DNA from: Bacteroidales bacterium
GTDB taxonomy: Bacteria > Bacteroidota > Bacteroidia > Bacteroidales > VadinHA17
Direction: 5' to 3'
NCBI GenBank assembly: GCA_012519515.1
Contig: JAAYQC010000153.1
Coordinates: 1 to 46,869 of the forward strand
Length of the DNA: 46,869 bases
Under the pieces are notes generated by a model that saw only the letters and a program-made list of their open reading frames with translations, was not told the origin of the DNA and searched no databases. This document shows positions 19,322-27,292 of this stretch, one piece after another. How positions within the stretch are numbered: the stretch's first letter is position 1; the number at the start of each line of letters is the position of its first letter. The translations under genes and the position numbers were made by a program.

Positions 19322-22300
19322 ATGAATTTCAGGAAAAACCAGATCTTTCTGATGGGAAAAAACTTTAAGCTGACAGAAACGATATCCGGCTGGATGGTAT
19401 TCGCGGCAGCCCTTATCACTTACCTTCTTACCCTTGAGCCGACAGCCAGCCTGTGGGATTGCGGAGAATTTATTGCTTCGGCCTTCAAACTGGAGGTCGG
19501 GCATCCTCCAGGGAACCCTGTGTTCATGGTTGTTGCCAGATTCTTCTCCTTATTTGCCTTTGGCGACACCACGAAGGTAGCAGCCACCATCAATGCCATG
19601 TCGGCTCTTGCAAGCGCGTTCACCATTCTTTTTCTTTTCTGGACCATCACTCATCTTGCAAGGAGAATGCTGGTAGGGAAGGACGAAGAACCGGGAACAG
19701 CCAGGACAACAGCAATTATATCAGCAGGCGCAGTCGGAGCACTGGCTTTCGCCTTCTCCGATTCCTTCTGGTTTTCGGCAGTAGAGGGAGAGGTTTATGC
19801 TTCCTCCTCATTTTTCACTGCACTTGTTTTCTGGGCAATATTGAAATGGGAAGATGTTGCCGATGAAGAATATGCCAACAGGTGGATCATCCTTATAGCT
19901 TTCCTGATGGGGCTTTCCATAGGGGTACATCTTCTTAATCTTCTTGCAATCCCTGCCATTGTGCTGGTTTATTATTTCCGCAGGTATGAGTTTTCATGGA
20001 AAGGTCTTGTCCTTTCCCTGGGAATTTCGTTTATAGTGCTTGCTCTTCTGCTTTACGGGATCATGCCTGGTCTTGTCACAATTTCATCCAGGCTCGACAT
20101 GTTCTTTGTCAATATCCTCGGTATGCCTGCCAACAGCGGTATGATATTCCATTTCATCCTGCTTGTAGTTTTCTTTTTCCTTGCCGTCAGGACTACCCTT
20201 TACTCCTCCAGGCGGACAAGGAATGCCATGTTTTCTATTGCTGCCATGCTCTTATCGGGCATATGGGTGATATCCGGATCAATGGTACTGAATATTGCCG
20301 TATTGGGCGCTGTTGCCTGGTTCATCTGGTACCTTGCAGGTAAGAACCGCGTAACACTCAACACCGTTCTCACCTCAGTGGTGGTTATCCTCATAGGATT
20401 TTCGGCAAACGCGATAATAGTTATAAGGGCGAATGCCAATCCTCCCCTCAATGAGAATCAGCCCGAAAATCCATTCAGCCTGCTTTATTTCCTGAACAGG
20501 GAGCAGTATGGATCGCGTCCTCTTTTCCGGGGCCAGTATTACAATGCCCCGGTTATCGATTATGCCGACGGGAAGCCGAAATATGTACTTGAGGATGGGA
20601 AATACATAATCAGCGCGTATGATCTGGAGCGAGTGTATGATGAGAGGTTTCTGACATTTTTCCCCAGGATGTGGAGTGATCAGAGCGAACATCAGGAGAT
20701 GTACAAGGAATGGGGAAAGGTTAAGGGGATTCCCGTGGCGGTAACAAAACAGTCGGGAGAGAAGGAAATAATCCGTAAGCCGAAGTTCAGTGAAAACCTC
20801 AGGTTTATGTTCTCTTACCAGTTCGGATACATGTATTTAAGGTATTTCATGTGGAATTTTGCGGGAAAGCAGAATGACACCCAGGGCACAGGTGGGGCAA
20901 TAAACGGGAACTGGATAAGCGGCATACGATTCCTTGACGAGCCCCGTACCGGAACGCCCGACCTGCCTCCGGGTATGAAGGAGGATACATCGCGGAATGT
21001 TTATTACCTTCTTCCCTTACTGCTTGGGCTGGTTGGCATATTCTACCAGTTCAACCGCGATTTCAAAAACTGGTGGGTGGTGCTTCTTTTATTCCTGATG
21101 ACGGGAGCCGCCATAGTGTTATACCTCAACCAGTATCCAAACCAGCCCAGGGAGAGGGATTATGCCTATGCAGGATCCTTTTATTTCTTCGCGGTGTGGA
21201 TCGGTCTGGGAGTGCTTGCCCTGTACGAAGCGTTGTCGGGCCTGCTTGGAGAGAAGCTTTCCGCCCCGGCTGCCGGCACCCTGTGTATGGTTGTGCCGGT
21301 GCTTATGGCCGTTCAGAACTGGGACGATCACGACCGGTCGGGACGTTACCTTGCCCGCGATGTAGCCTTCAATTACCTCAATTCCTGTGCCCCGAATGCC
21401 ATTCTCTTTACAAATGGCGACAACGACACCTTCCCCCTCTGGTATGCACAGGAAGTGGAAGGAGTAAGGACTGATGTAAGAGTCTGCAATCTGATGCTTC
21501 TCAATACCGACTGGTACATCAACCAGATGAAGAGGGCTGTGTATGAGTCTGCCCCGCTGCCTGTCACCCTGCCTCCGCAGAAGTACTATGACGGAGTGAA
21601 CAACCAGGTTTTCATTGTTGAAAAGACGACTGACCCGGTAAGTATTTCCACGGTTATCGACTGGATAATGAGCGATAACAAGGCCACGAAGATACAGTTA
21701 TCTGCAAATGAAATACTTGACGTAATCCCGTCGAGGACCATCAGGATTCCCGTCGATTCGGCGAAAGTACTGGCCTCGGGGACTGTAAAGCCTGAGGATG
21801 CCGGCAAGATAGTCCCTTATATTGATATCAAGCTGAAGGGAAGCTCTATACTGAAGAGCCAGCTGATTCTTCTCGATATTCTCGCGCATAACAACTGGGA
21901 GCGTCCCATTTACTATGTCACCGGATATCATGATGATGCCCTGGGGCTTGAAGAATATTTCCAGCTCGAGGGGCTTGCCTACAGGCTTGTTCCCATCAAG
22001 TCGGAAATCACTAACTGGTATGAGTACGGGCGTATTGATACAGATATCCTGTATGATAACATTGCGAACAAATTTGTCTGGGGCGGAGCCGCCGATCCGG
22101 ATGTCAACCTCGACTATCATCATATAAGAACTCTGATGGTCATCAGGTCCAGACTGGTCTATGCCCGTCTGGCAAAGTCACTTGCAGCAGAAGGCAAGAA
22201 TGAGAAGGCCCTGACTGTCCTTAACAGCTGCATGGAGTCGCTGCCGGTTAACAAATTCCCTTACGATACGTATTTCACCGACCTGATAGAGGGATATTTT

Positions 22301-22564
22301 GCTGCAGGCGATTCTGCCAGGGCTGTTGAGCTGACCAGGGATATGAGCGCTTATTATTTTGGGAGGCTCGAGTATTTCCTGAAGCAGAATCCGTATGTCC
22401 TGAGTTCCGCGGAGTATGAGATACAGTCAGCCATTCAGTACACGGCAAGGGCAGCGGCTTTCTGCGAAAAATACGGTCAGGAGAAGATTGCTGGGGAGAT
22501 CAACGGGAAGCTTGAGGGATACTACGCGGAATACGTGGGCAGGCAAAGGGCTCTCGGGAATTAG
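19322..22564 (+). CDS. DUF2723 membrane glycosyltransferase
   Basis: A large integral membrane protein (1080 residues) of the DUF2723 family. This family includes human TMEM260, a protein O-mannosyltransferase, and is common in Bacteroidota. The N-terminal 370 residues hold about ten helices; the first loop carries the expected acidic motif L-W-D-C-G-E-F with the following G-H-P-P-G-N-P. Two or three more helices near 555-660 precede a soluble C-terminal domain with R-E-R-D-Y-A-Y-A-G-S and F-T-N-G-D-N-D-T. A helix-rich repeat region lies at the end. O-glycosylation of exported proteins is the likely role, by family. An alternative start is ATG 19352 (M-G-K-N-F-K). It is divergent from the HEXXH protein gene. 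Confidence 0.88.
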   Translation: MNFRKNQIFLMGKNFKLTETISGWMVFAAALITYLLTLEPTASLWDCGEFIASAFKLEVGHPPGNPVFMVVARFFSLFAFGDTTKVAATINAMSALASAFTILFLFWTITHLARRMLVGKDEEPGTARTTAIISAGAVGALAFAFSDSFWFSAVEGEVYASSSFFTALVFWAILKWEDVADEEYANRWIILIAFLMGLSIGVHLLNLLAIPAIVLVYYFRRYEFSWKGLVLSLGISFIVLALLLYGIMPGLVTISSRLDMFFVNILGMPANSGMIFHFILLVVFFFLAVRTTLYSSRRTRNAMFSIAAMLLSGIWVISGSMVLNIAVLGAVAWFIWYLAGKNRVTLNTVLTSVVVILIGFSANAIIVIRANANPPLNENQPENPFSLLYFLNREQYGSRPLFRGQYYNAPVIDYADGKPKYVLEDGKYIISAYDLERVYDERFLTFFPRMWSDQSEHQEMYKEWGKVKGIPVAVTKQSGEKEIIRKPKFSENLRFMFSYQFGYMYLRYFMWNFAGKQNDTQGTGGAINGNWISGIRFLDEPRTGTPDLPPGMKEDTSRNVYYLLPLLLGLVGIFYQFNRDFKNWWVVLLLFLMTGAAIVLYLNQYPNQPRERDYAYAGSFYFFAVWIGLGVLALYEALSGLLGEKLSAPAAGTLCMVVPVLMAVQNWDDHDRSGRYLARDVAFNYLNSCAPNAILFTNGDNDTFPLWYAQEVEGVRTDVRVCNLMLLNTDWYINQMKRAVYESAPLPVTLPPQKYYDGVNNQVFIVEKTTDPVSISTVIDWIMSDNKATKIQLSANEILDVIPSRTIRIPVDSAKVLASGTVKPEDAGKIVPYIDIKLKGSSILKSQLILLDILAHNNWERPIYYVTGYHDDALGLEEYFQLEGLAYRLVPIKSEITNWYEYGRIDTDILYDNIANKFVWGGAADPDVNLDYHHIRTLMVIRSRLVYARLAKSLAAEGKNEKALTVLNSCMESLPVNKFPYDTYFTDLIEGYFAAGDSARAVELTRDMSAYYFGRLEYFLKQNPYVLSSAEYEIQSAIQYTARAAAFCEKYGQEKIAGEINGKLEGYYAEYVGRQRALGN

Positions 22565-22582
22565 GCAATAATATCTGCCGCC

Positions 22583-22597
22583 GGCATTGAAAATGCC
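22583..22597. terminator. Short hairpin between convergent genes
   Basis: GGCATT (22583-22588) pairs with AATGCC (22592-22597) around a 3-base loop. It lies 19 bp after the DUF2723 gene and 26 bp beyond the end of the converging receiver gene. There is no T-run, so this is only a weak candidate. Confidence 0.25.
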
Positions 22598-22622
22598 AGG
22601 AAAGCAACAATAAAAACGATTC

Positions 22623-23048
22623 TCAGGAACGGTAAATGGGCTGCTTTTCTTCCTGTTTGAGGTATTTTTCAAGCAGGGCGTAGACTTTTTCCGGGTAAAC
22701 CGGCTTCAGGATATATTCTGTGCATCCGGCTAAAAAGGCGTCTGATTTTGATTGTTCGGATGAATAGGCCGTGATCATCAGAACCGGGACATTCTTTCTT
22801 GTTTTTCTAAACATCCTGGTGCAGTCGATACCATTAACCAGCGGAATCAGGAAATCCATTATCACCAGGTCGATTTTTCTGTTATCTGTGTTCACGAAAT
22901 CGATAAAATCCCTTCCCGTACGAAATTTTACCACTTCGGCCCCTGAGCTCAGGAGGAGGGTTTCATAGTACCTGCTGGAAGGTACGTCATCCTCGACAAT
23001 GACAATGGTCTTGTCTGTTAATTCTAAACTGCTGAAGTTCAAGGACAT
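22623..23048 (-). CDS. Single-domain response regulator
   Basis: A 141-residue protein that is almost wholly a receiver domain: acidic pocket E19/D20/D21, phospho-acceptor D65 in L-V-I-M-D-F, T93 and K115 in I-L-K-P-V. The first dozen residues and about 15 C-terminal residues lie outside the fold. There is no DNA-binding or output domain and no kinase gene nearby, so it is an orphan that probably acts by protein contact or as a relay. Its upstream region holds a TAnnTTTG element and three phased 10-bp repeats. Confidence 0.92.
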   Translation of the reverse strand: MSLNFSSLELTDKTIVIVEDDVPSSRYYETLLLSSGAEVVKFRTGRDFIDFVNTDNRKIDLVIMDFLIPLVNGIDCTRMFRKTRKNVPVLMITAYSSEQSKSDAFLAGCTEYILKPVYPEKVYALLEKYLKQEEKQPIYRS

Positions 23049-23134
23049 TTAAAATTGAATTTGACTGATACTAAATTACAACAACTAATAATTGTCCGCC
23101 TTTTTAGCAAGCACAGTTATTAACAACTTATAAA

Positions 23135-23142
23135 CAAAAATA
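23135..23142 (-). promoter_or_regulatory. Candidate -7 element of the orphan receiver gene
   Basis: TATTTTTG on the minus strand matches TAnnTTTG; a TTTT lies 19 bp further upstream at the -33 position. Transcription would begin near 23128, giving a leader of about 80 bases. Confidence 0.5.
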
Positions 23143-23169
23143 ATGCCGGGGACCCAATAATAAAAGGTA

Positions 23170-23219
23170 TTCGTCAAAGAAAACTGGCGTTCGTCAAAGA
23201 ATACGGACGTTCGTCAAAG
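23170..23219 (-). repeat. Three 10-bp direct repeats with 20-bp period
   Basis: CTTTGACGAA (plus strand TTCGTCAAAG) occurs exactly at 23170-23179, 23190-23199 and 23210-23219. The spacers are different 10-mers. The array ends just upstream of the -33 position of the receiver gene promoter, where an activator would bind, with all copies on one face of the DNA. Confidence 0.8.
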
Positions 23220-23237
23220 CTGAAAGGTCAGGATTTA

Positions 23238-23468
23238 TTATCTGCACTCCCAATAGTATCGTTTGTCGCCAATTACGACATCGCGCTGGGTTTCGATAGC
23301 AATAAGGTCGGCATCGCAATACTTGATTTCGGGGCCTTCGCTGATTATCCCCTTCCCGGTCTGGTAGGTTATTTCACGACATATCTTGCATGATCCCAAT
23401 GGTTCGCATGATACGAAAGCCATGGAAAAAAGGATGAATGATGTGGCGATAGCTAATATCCGTTTCAT
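23238..23468 (-). CDS. Small lipoprotein with cysteine pairs
   Basis: A 76-residue exported protein of unknown function. The signal peptide ends in a lipobox-like A-F-V-S-C near residue 20, so it is probably lipid-anchored. The mature part of about 56 residues carries four more cysteines (C-K-I-C, then single cysteines in K-Y-C-D and W-E-C), which could form disulfides or bind metal. A TAnnTTTG element lies 15 bp upstream. I recognise no family. Confidence 0.6.
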   Translation of the reverse strand: MKRILAIATSFILFSMAFVSCEPLGSCKICREITYQTGKGIISEGPEIKYCDADLIAIETQRDVVIGDKRYYWECR

Positions 23469-23482
23469 ATTCCGGGTTTTTT

Positions 23483-23490
23483 CAAAATTA
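23483..23490 (-). promoter_or_regulatory. Candidate -7 element of the small lipoprotein gene
   Basis: TAATTTTG on the minus strand matches TAnnTTTG and would start transcription about 8 bp before the start codon at 23468. No -33 TTTG is visible at normal spacing. Confidence 0.4.
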
Positions 23491-23630
23491 ACATATGCAA
23501 GTATTGTGCCTTTCTTTTAATTCAAAAACGAAAATTTTAAAACAATATTAGGTATTTTGATGCAACTATTCTTCAAAAAGGATGTCATTTATCAGGAATT
23601 GAAATCAAAAGGAATTAAAACATTACTGTC

Positions 23631-24047
23631 ATGGAAGATATTAATAAAATGAAGAAACATGTGACTGTAGTCGGAGCCATACATATTGGTATGGGTTTTA
23701 TTGGTCTGATAGCCGCGATGGCAATCTTTTTTGCACTGAGGTTTGCTCATGGTTTTGTCGGCAACGAAGAGATCGCCGCTATGGTTATCAACTTTTTATC
23801 GGCGAGCCTGCCACTGCTCATCGGATTTTTGTCTACGTTAGGGCTTGTAGGCGGTATAGGGCTTCTTTCGTTTCAGCCCTGGGCAAGGATTATTGTGATG
23901 ATTATTGCGGCTGTAGGATGCCTGAATATCCCTATCGGGACTCTCATAGGAGTCTATTCCCTCTGGGTGCTGTTGCAGGACGAAACGATCAAACTGTTCG
24001 AAGCCCAAAAAACCAATTCCGGTAAGAGTGGCCCGGTCGTAGTCTGA
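23631..24047 (+). CDS. Small integral membrane protein
   Basis: A 138-residue protein with four hydrophobic helices (about 12-33, 51-72, 74-96 and 98-119) and polar tails. Glycines in the first helix and the pattern S-L-W-V-L-L-Q-D-E-T at the end of the last helix are typical of small uncharacterised membrane proteins common in Bacteroidota. An in-frame ATG at 23649 (M-K-K-H-V) could be the true start. No catalytic residues are visible. It stands alone on the plus strand, 102 bp before ettA. Confidence 0.6.
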   Translation: MEDINKMKKHVTVVGAIHIGMGFIGLIAAMAIFFALRFAHGFVGNEEIAAMVINFLSASLPLLIGFLSTLGLVGGIGLLSFQPWARIIVMIIAAVGCLNIPIGTLIGVYSLWVLLQDETIKLFEAQKTNSGKSGPVVV

Positions 24048-24148
24048 AATTCAGAGCTGCTTTTCTCCGTCAGCCGTGGTCATAGCCTTTCGCGGGCAGG
24101 CATTTGACAGGAGTTCTTTTTTTTCTAAATTGTCGTAAAAAATTATCC

Positions 24149-25831
24149 ATGGCTGACGACAATAAGATTATTTTCTCGATGTACCGGGTTGGGAAGACAT
24201 TCCCTCCTCATCGACAGGTTCTTAAGGACATATCCCTTTCCTTCTTTCTGGGAGCCAAAATCGGAATAATAGGTCTTAACGGATCGGGGAAATCCACCCT
24301 TTTGAAGATAATTGCCGGAATTGAAAAAGAGTACCAGGGCGAAGTTACTTTCGTTCCGGGTTATACCGTGGGTCACCTGCCCCAGGATCCTCTTCTTGAC
24401 GACAGCCGGACTGTAAGGGAGGTTGTGGAGGAGGGTGTCAGGGAAACGATTGATCTTATATCGGAGTATGAATCGATAAATGAGCAATTTGGGGATCCGG
24501 AGGTTTATGAGAATCCCGACCGGATGCAACAACTGATGGACCGTCAGGCATTGCTTCAGGAGAAGATCGACTACACCGACGGATGGAATATCGATCACAG
24601 GCTCGAAAGGGCAATGGATGCACTCAGATGTCCCGACAGCGGCACCAGTGTGAGCATTCTTTCAGGAGGTGAGAGGAGAAGGGTTGCCCTTTGCCGGCTT
24701 CTTCTGAAGCAGCCCGACATATTGCTGCTCGATGAGCCGACCAATCATCTCGATGCCGAATCTGTACATTGGCTCGAGACTACCCTTAAGCAGTATCGCG
24801 GCACTGTTATTTGTATAACACACGACAGGTATTTTCTCGACAATGTCGCGGGATGGATTTTGGAGCTCGACAGGGGCGAAGGCATTCCCTGGAAGGGAAA
24901 CTATTCATCGTGGCTCGAACAGAAGGCAAAACGTCTGGAAATAGAGGAAAAAGGCAATGTAAAAAGAAGGAAGATGCTTGAACGGGAACTGGAATGGGTA
25001 AGGATGTCGCCCAAAGCCCGCCATTCAAAATCAAAAGCCCGTCTGAACGCATACGAAAATCTTTTCAACCAGGATGTGAAGGCCAAGGAGGAAAGGCTCG
25101 AGATATTCATACCCAACGGTCCCAGGCTTGGCGACAAGGTTATCAGGGCAAAGGGCGTGGCCAAATCGTATGGCGACAAGCTGCTTTTCGAGGACCTGGA
25201 TTTCGATCTTCCGCCCAATGGCATTGTAGGTGTTATCGGTCCGAACGGAGCCGGTAAGACAACTCTTTTCCGTATGATAATGGGGCAGGAGAAAGCAACG
25301 AAAGGAGAGTTTGAAGTAGGCGAGACTGTTGTCCTGGGATATGTCGATCAGGCTCATTCAGAGATCGATCCGGAGAAGACGGTCTATGAGGTGATTTCAG
25401 GAGGACAGAACGATGTTATGGTGGGTAACCGGCTTATAAATGCCCGGGCCTATGTTTCGAGGTTCAACTTCACCGGGGCCGATCAGGAGAAGAAATGCGC
25501 GGTACTTTCAGGAGGCGAGCGCAACAGGCTGCACCTGGCCCTGACTCTCAAGTCGGGTGCGAATGTCCTTCTTCTCGACGAACCCACGAACGACATTGAT
25601 GTTAACACCCTCAGGGCCCTCGAAGAAGGGCTGGAAAACTTTGCTGGCTGCGCGGTGATTATCTCGCACGACAGATGGTTTCTCGACAGGATTACAACCC
25701 ATATGCTTGCCTTTGAGGGCGATTCAAAGGTGGTGTGGTTTGAAGGCAATTACTCGGAATACGAGGAAAATTACAAAAGACGTGTTGCAGACACAACACC
25801 GAAGCGAATTAAATATAAAAAGCTGGTCTAA
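24149..25831 (+). CDS. ettA: Energy-dependent translational throttle protein EttA
   Basis: Soluble ABC-F ATPase that binds the ribosomal E site and gates the first peptide bond according to ATP level. The 560-residue length matches EttA. The first ATPase domain has G-L-N-G-S-G-K-S-T (42-50), signature L-S-G-G-E-R-R-R-V-A (171-180) and D-E-P-T-N-H-L-D with E196. A linker rich in K/R/E follows, then G-P-N-G-A-G-K-T-T, L-S-G-G-E-R-N-R-L-H and D-E-P-T-N-D-I-D. I chose ATG 24149 (M-A-D-D-N-K-I-I-F-S-M), as in EttA proteins. A 9-bp repeat array begins 7 bp after its stop. Confidence 0.96.
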   Translation: MADDNKIIFSMYRVGKTFPPHRQVLKDISLSFFLGAKIGIIGLNGSGKSTLLKIIAGIEKEYQGEVTFVPGYTVGHLPQDPLLDDSRTVREVVEEGVRETIDLISEYESINEQFGDPEVYENPDRMQQLMDRQALLQEKIDYTDGWNIDHRLERAMDALRCPDSGTSVSILSGGERRRVALCRLLLKQPDILLLDEPTNHLDAESVHWLETTLKQYRGTVICITHDRYFLDNVAGWILELDRGEGIPWKGNYSSWLEQKAKRLEIEEKGNVKRRKMLERELEWVRMSPKARHSKSKARLNAYENLFNQDVKAKEERLEIFIPNGPRLGDKVIRAKGVAKSYGDKLLFEDLDFDLPPNGIVGVIGPNGAGKTTLFRMIMGQEKATKGEFEVGETVVLGYVDQAHSEIDPEKTVYEVISGGQNDVMVGNRLINARAYVSRFNFTGADQEKKCAVLSGGERNRLHLALTLKSGANVLLLDEPTNDIDVNTLRALEEGLENFAGCAVIISHDRWFLDRITTHMLAFEGDSKVVWFEGNYSEYEENYKRRVADTTPKRIKYKKLV

Positions 25832-25837
25832 ATAAAA

Positions 25838-25914
25838 GTCTTGCAAGTCTTGCAAGTCTTGCAGGTCGTGCAAGTCCTGCCAATTGAAAGGACCAGCAAG
25901 ACCAGCAAGACCCC
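25838..25914 (+). repeat. Two short 9-bp repeat arrays after ettA
   Basis: The unit GTCTTGCAA is repeated about five times with changes (25838-25881). After a 9-base gap a related unit, GACCAGCAA, is repeated two and a half times (25891-25914). They fill the gap between ettA and the next gene. The shared pattern is GAC/GTC, two bases, GCAA. Confidence 0.85.
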
Positions 25915-25926
25915 AAAACTAATGAC

Positions 25927-26802
25927 ATGCGATCACTGATTATCAGCTGTATCCTTTTCAGTACCTTTCTTCTGACTTTTCCTGCCGGGGCTCAGATCGG
26001 CCGCCGCTTTCCTTCGGAAAAGAAGGTAGTGACTGATCCGCTTACCGGGGTTCAGCAGACCTTTTTGACGAGCAGCCAGTTGGGTAATTCAAAGATTTAC
26101 GATACTCAGCGGCAGTGGACTGCCGACGGGAAGTGGCTTGTGTTCCGTTCGCGAAGGGTTCCGGGCGAGACTCTGGCGGTCAATGAAGAGAGCGGCGACA
26201 TAGTCCAGGTAACTGAAGGCGCTTACATGGGGGTGCAGACTCTTGCTTCAAAGTCGATGAAGCTGTATTTCATGCGTATGAACCTCCGCCAGGTGGGGCA
26301 GACGAAGCCCGGACCAGTTCAGATTGTTGAGGTCGATCTGGAAGGGTTGTTTGCCGACAGCGAAGCCGGACAGCTTAAGGCGGAAAATGAATACCAGAGA
26401 GTATGCGGAACCATTCCGGCTGAGGTTGGTGCCGGCGGCAGCATGGCCCTCGATGCCGGTGAGGACTGGGTTTACTACCGTATAGGCAAGGCTGAAGCGG
26501 AAAGGAGGATAGCTTCAGGCATGAAGATCGATGCGAATATAGGTCCGGGTAACATGGAAGAGGGTCCTTCGGGCATAGGGAAGATGAATATTAAGACCGG
26601 GGAGACCGGTTTGGTTGTTATTCTTCCTTTCCAGGTGGGGACTATCCAGGCAAACCCATCCGTTCCGGGTGAGATAGTTTTTTGCCGGGAAAGCGGGGAC
26701 AGGGCTCCGCGGCGGAGCTGGACAGTAATGTCGGACGGATCGGGGCTCAGGCCACAGGGTGCTGGGCACGGGGTTCAGGGCACAGGGCGCAGGGCACAGT
26801 GA
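25927..26802 (+). pseudogene. Oligogalacturonide-lyase-like protein, 3' end replaced by repeats
   Basis: An exported protein of 291 codons; the signal peptide covers residues 1-22 (cut near P-A-G-A-Q). The body resembles the propeller of oligogalacturonate lyases (pectin breakdown): D-P-L-T-G-V-Q-Q-T-F-L-T, W-T-A-D-G-K-W-L-V-F, and late N-P-S-V-P-G-E-I-V-F-C followed by W-T-V-M-S-D-G-S-G-L-R. In family members the second half, with the metal-binding histidines, follows this point. Here the frame runs instead into the 7-bp CACAGGG repeat, giving the tail G-A-G-H-G-V-Q-G-T-G-R-R-A-Q and a stop. The protein is probably non-functional. Family assignment is moderate; truncation is well supported. 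Confidence 0.7.
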
Positions 26803-26835
26803 CAAGTCGTGCAAGTCGTGCAGGTCATGCAAGTC
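26752..26835 (+). repeat. Heptamer then 9-bp repeats at the broken lyase gene
   Basis: Degenerate CACAGGG heptamers (26752-26799) form the 3' end of the lyase-like frame. They pass straight into three GTCGTGCAA-type 9-bp units (26806-26835), the same type as after ettA. Confidence 0.8.
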
Positions 26836-26911
26836 TTTTACGATGAAGATTTAGCTGTTTGATGTGACTTGAATCTTGAACCTCGAATATCGAATCGAAT
26901 GCAGTGAAGTC

Positions 26912-27006
26912 AACCCCTCCGGGGTTATACCTGTTGTGGGGCGCCATTTTCCCGGGGCGATACCCGGGCTATTGGAAGATGACACCTCCGGTGTCAGCAA
27001 TCTTCC
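26912..27006. repeat. Palindrome-rich intergenic element
   Basis: Three nested hairpins occur within 95 bp: AACCCC-TCC-GGGGTT (26912-26926), two CCCGGG boxes 6 bp apart (26951-26968), and GACACC-TCC-GGTGTC (26981-26995). The last is extended by GGAAGAT (26974-26980) pairing with ATCTTCC (27000-27006). It resembles REP-type elements in layout. Non-coding. Confidence 0.65.
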
Positions 27007-27031
27007 CCGGTCTGTTTTAGTGACTGCGGGG

Positions 27032-27157
27032 CGCAGGGCACAGAGCACAGAGCGCAGGGCACAGAGCACAGGGCACAGGGCACAGGGCACAGAGCACAGA
27101 GCGCAGGGCGAAGAGGAGAAGAGGAGACGAAGAGACCGCAAGACCGCAGGACCGAGG
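27032..27157 (+). repeat. Composite repeat array 1 (heptamers then octamers)
   Basis: Twelve heptamers of the CACAGGG type (variants CACAGAG, CGCAGGG, CGAAGAG) run from 27032 to 27115. A short purine-rich stretch and two or three octamers of the GACCGCAA type (27134-27157) follow. The order heptamer, CGAAGAG, octamer is the same as in array 2. Bases 27158-27292 after it hold no gene, only an AAACGATAT direct repeat (27185 and 27223 areas) and degenerate 9-bp units (27256-27282) near the next stop codon. Confidence 0.9.
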
Positions 27158-27292
27158 AAAACCACACGAATTTTTATCGATAAACGATATCCTGCTTATT
27201 GTTATTCGACAAATATTTTACCTGAAACGATATTATTTTTTGAGTTCCTGCGATTGTGCAGTTTGTGCAAGTCGGGCAGGTAGTTTTATCTT

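Noticed and set aside
19226-19504. 93-codon N-terminal extension of the HEXXH protein
   Set aside because: It has no signal peptide, covers the TAnnTTTG elements and runs into the divergent glycosyltransferase gene; the start at 19225 gives a clean signal peptide.
23170-23219. Replication iterons
   Set aside because: Only three short copies, no replication initiator gene and no AT-rich unwinding region beside them; the position before a promoter fits regulation better.
26876-27283. 135-codon open frame over the palindromic element and array 1
   Set aside because: Its code is hairpin and heptamer sequence, with no start context and no family resemblance.
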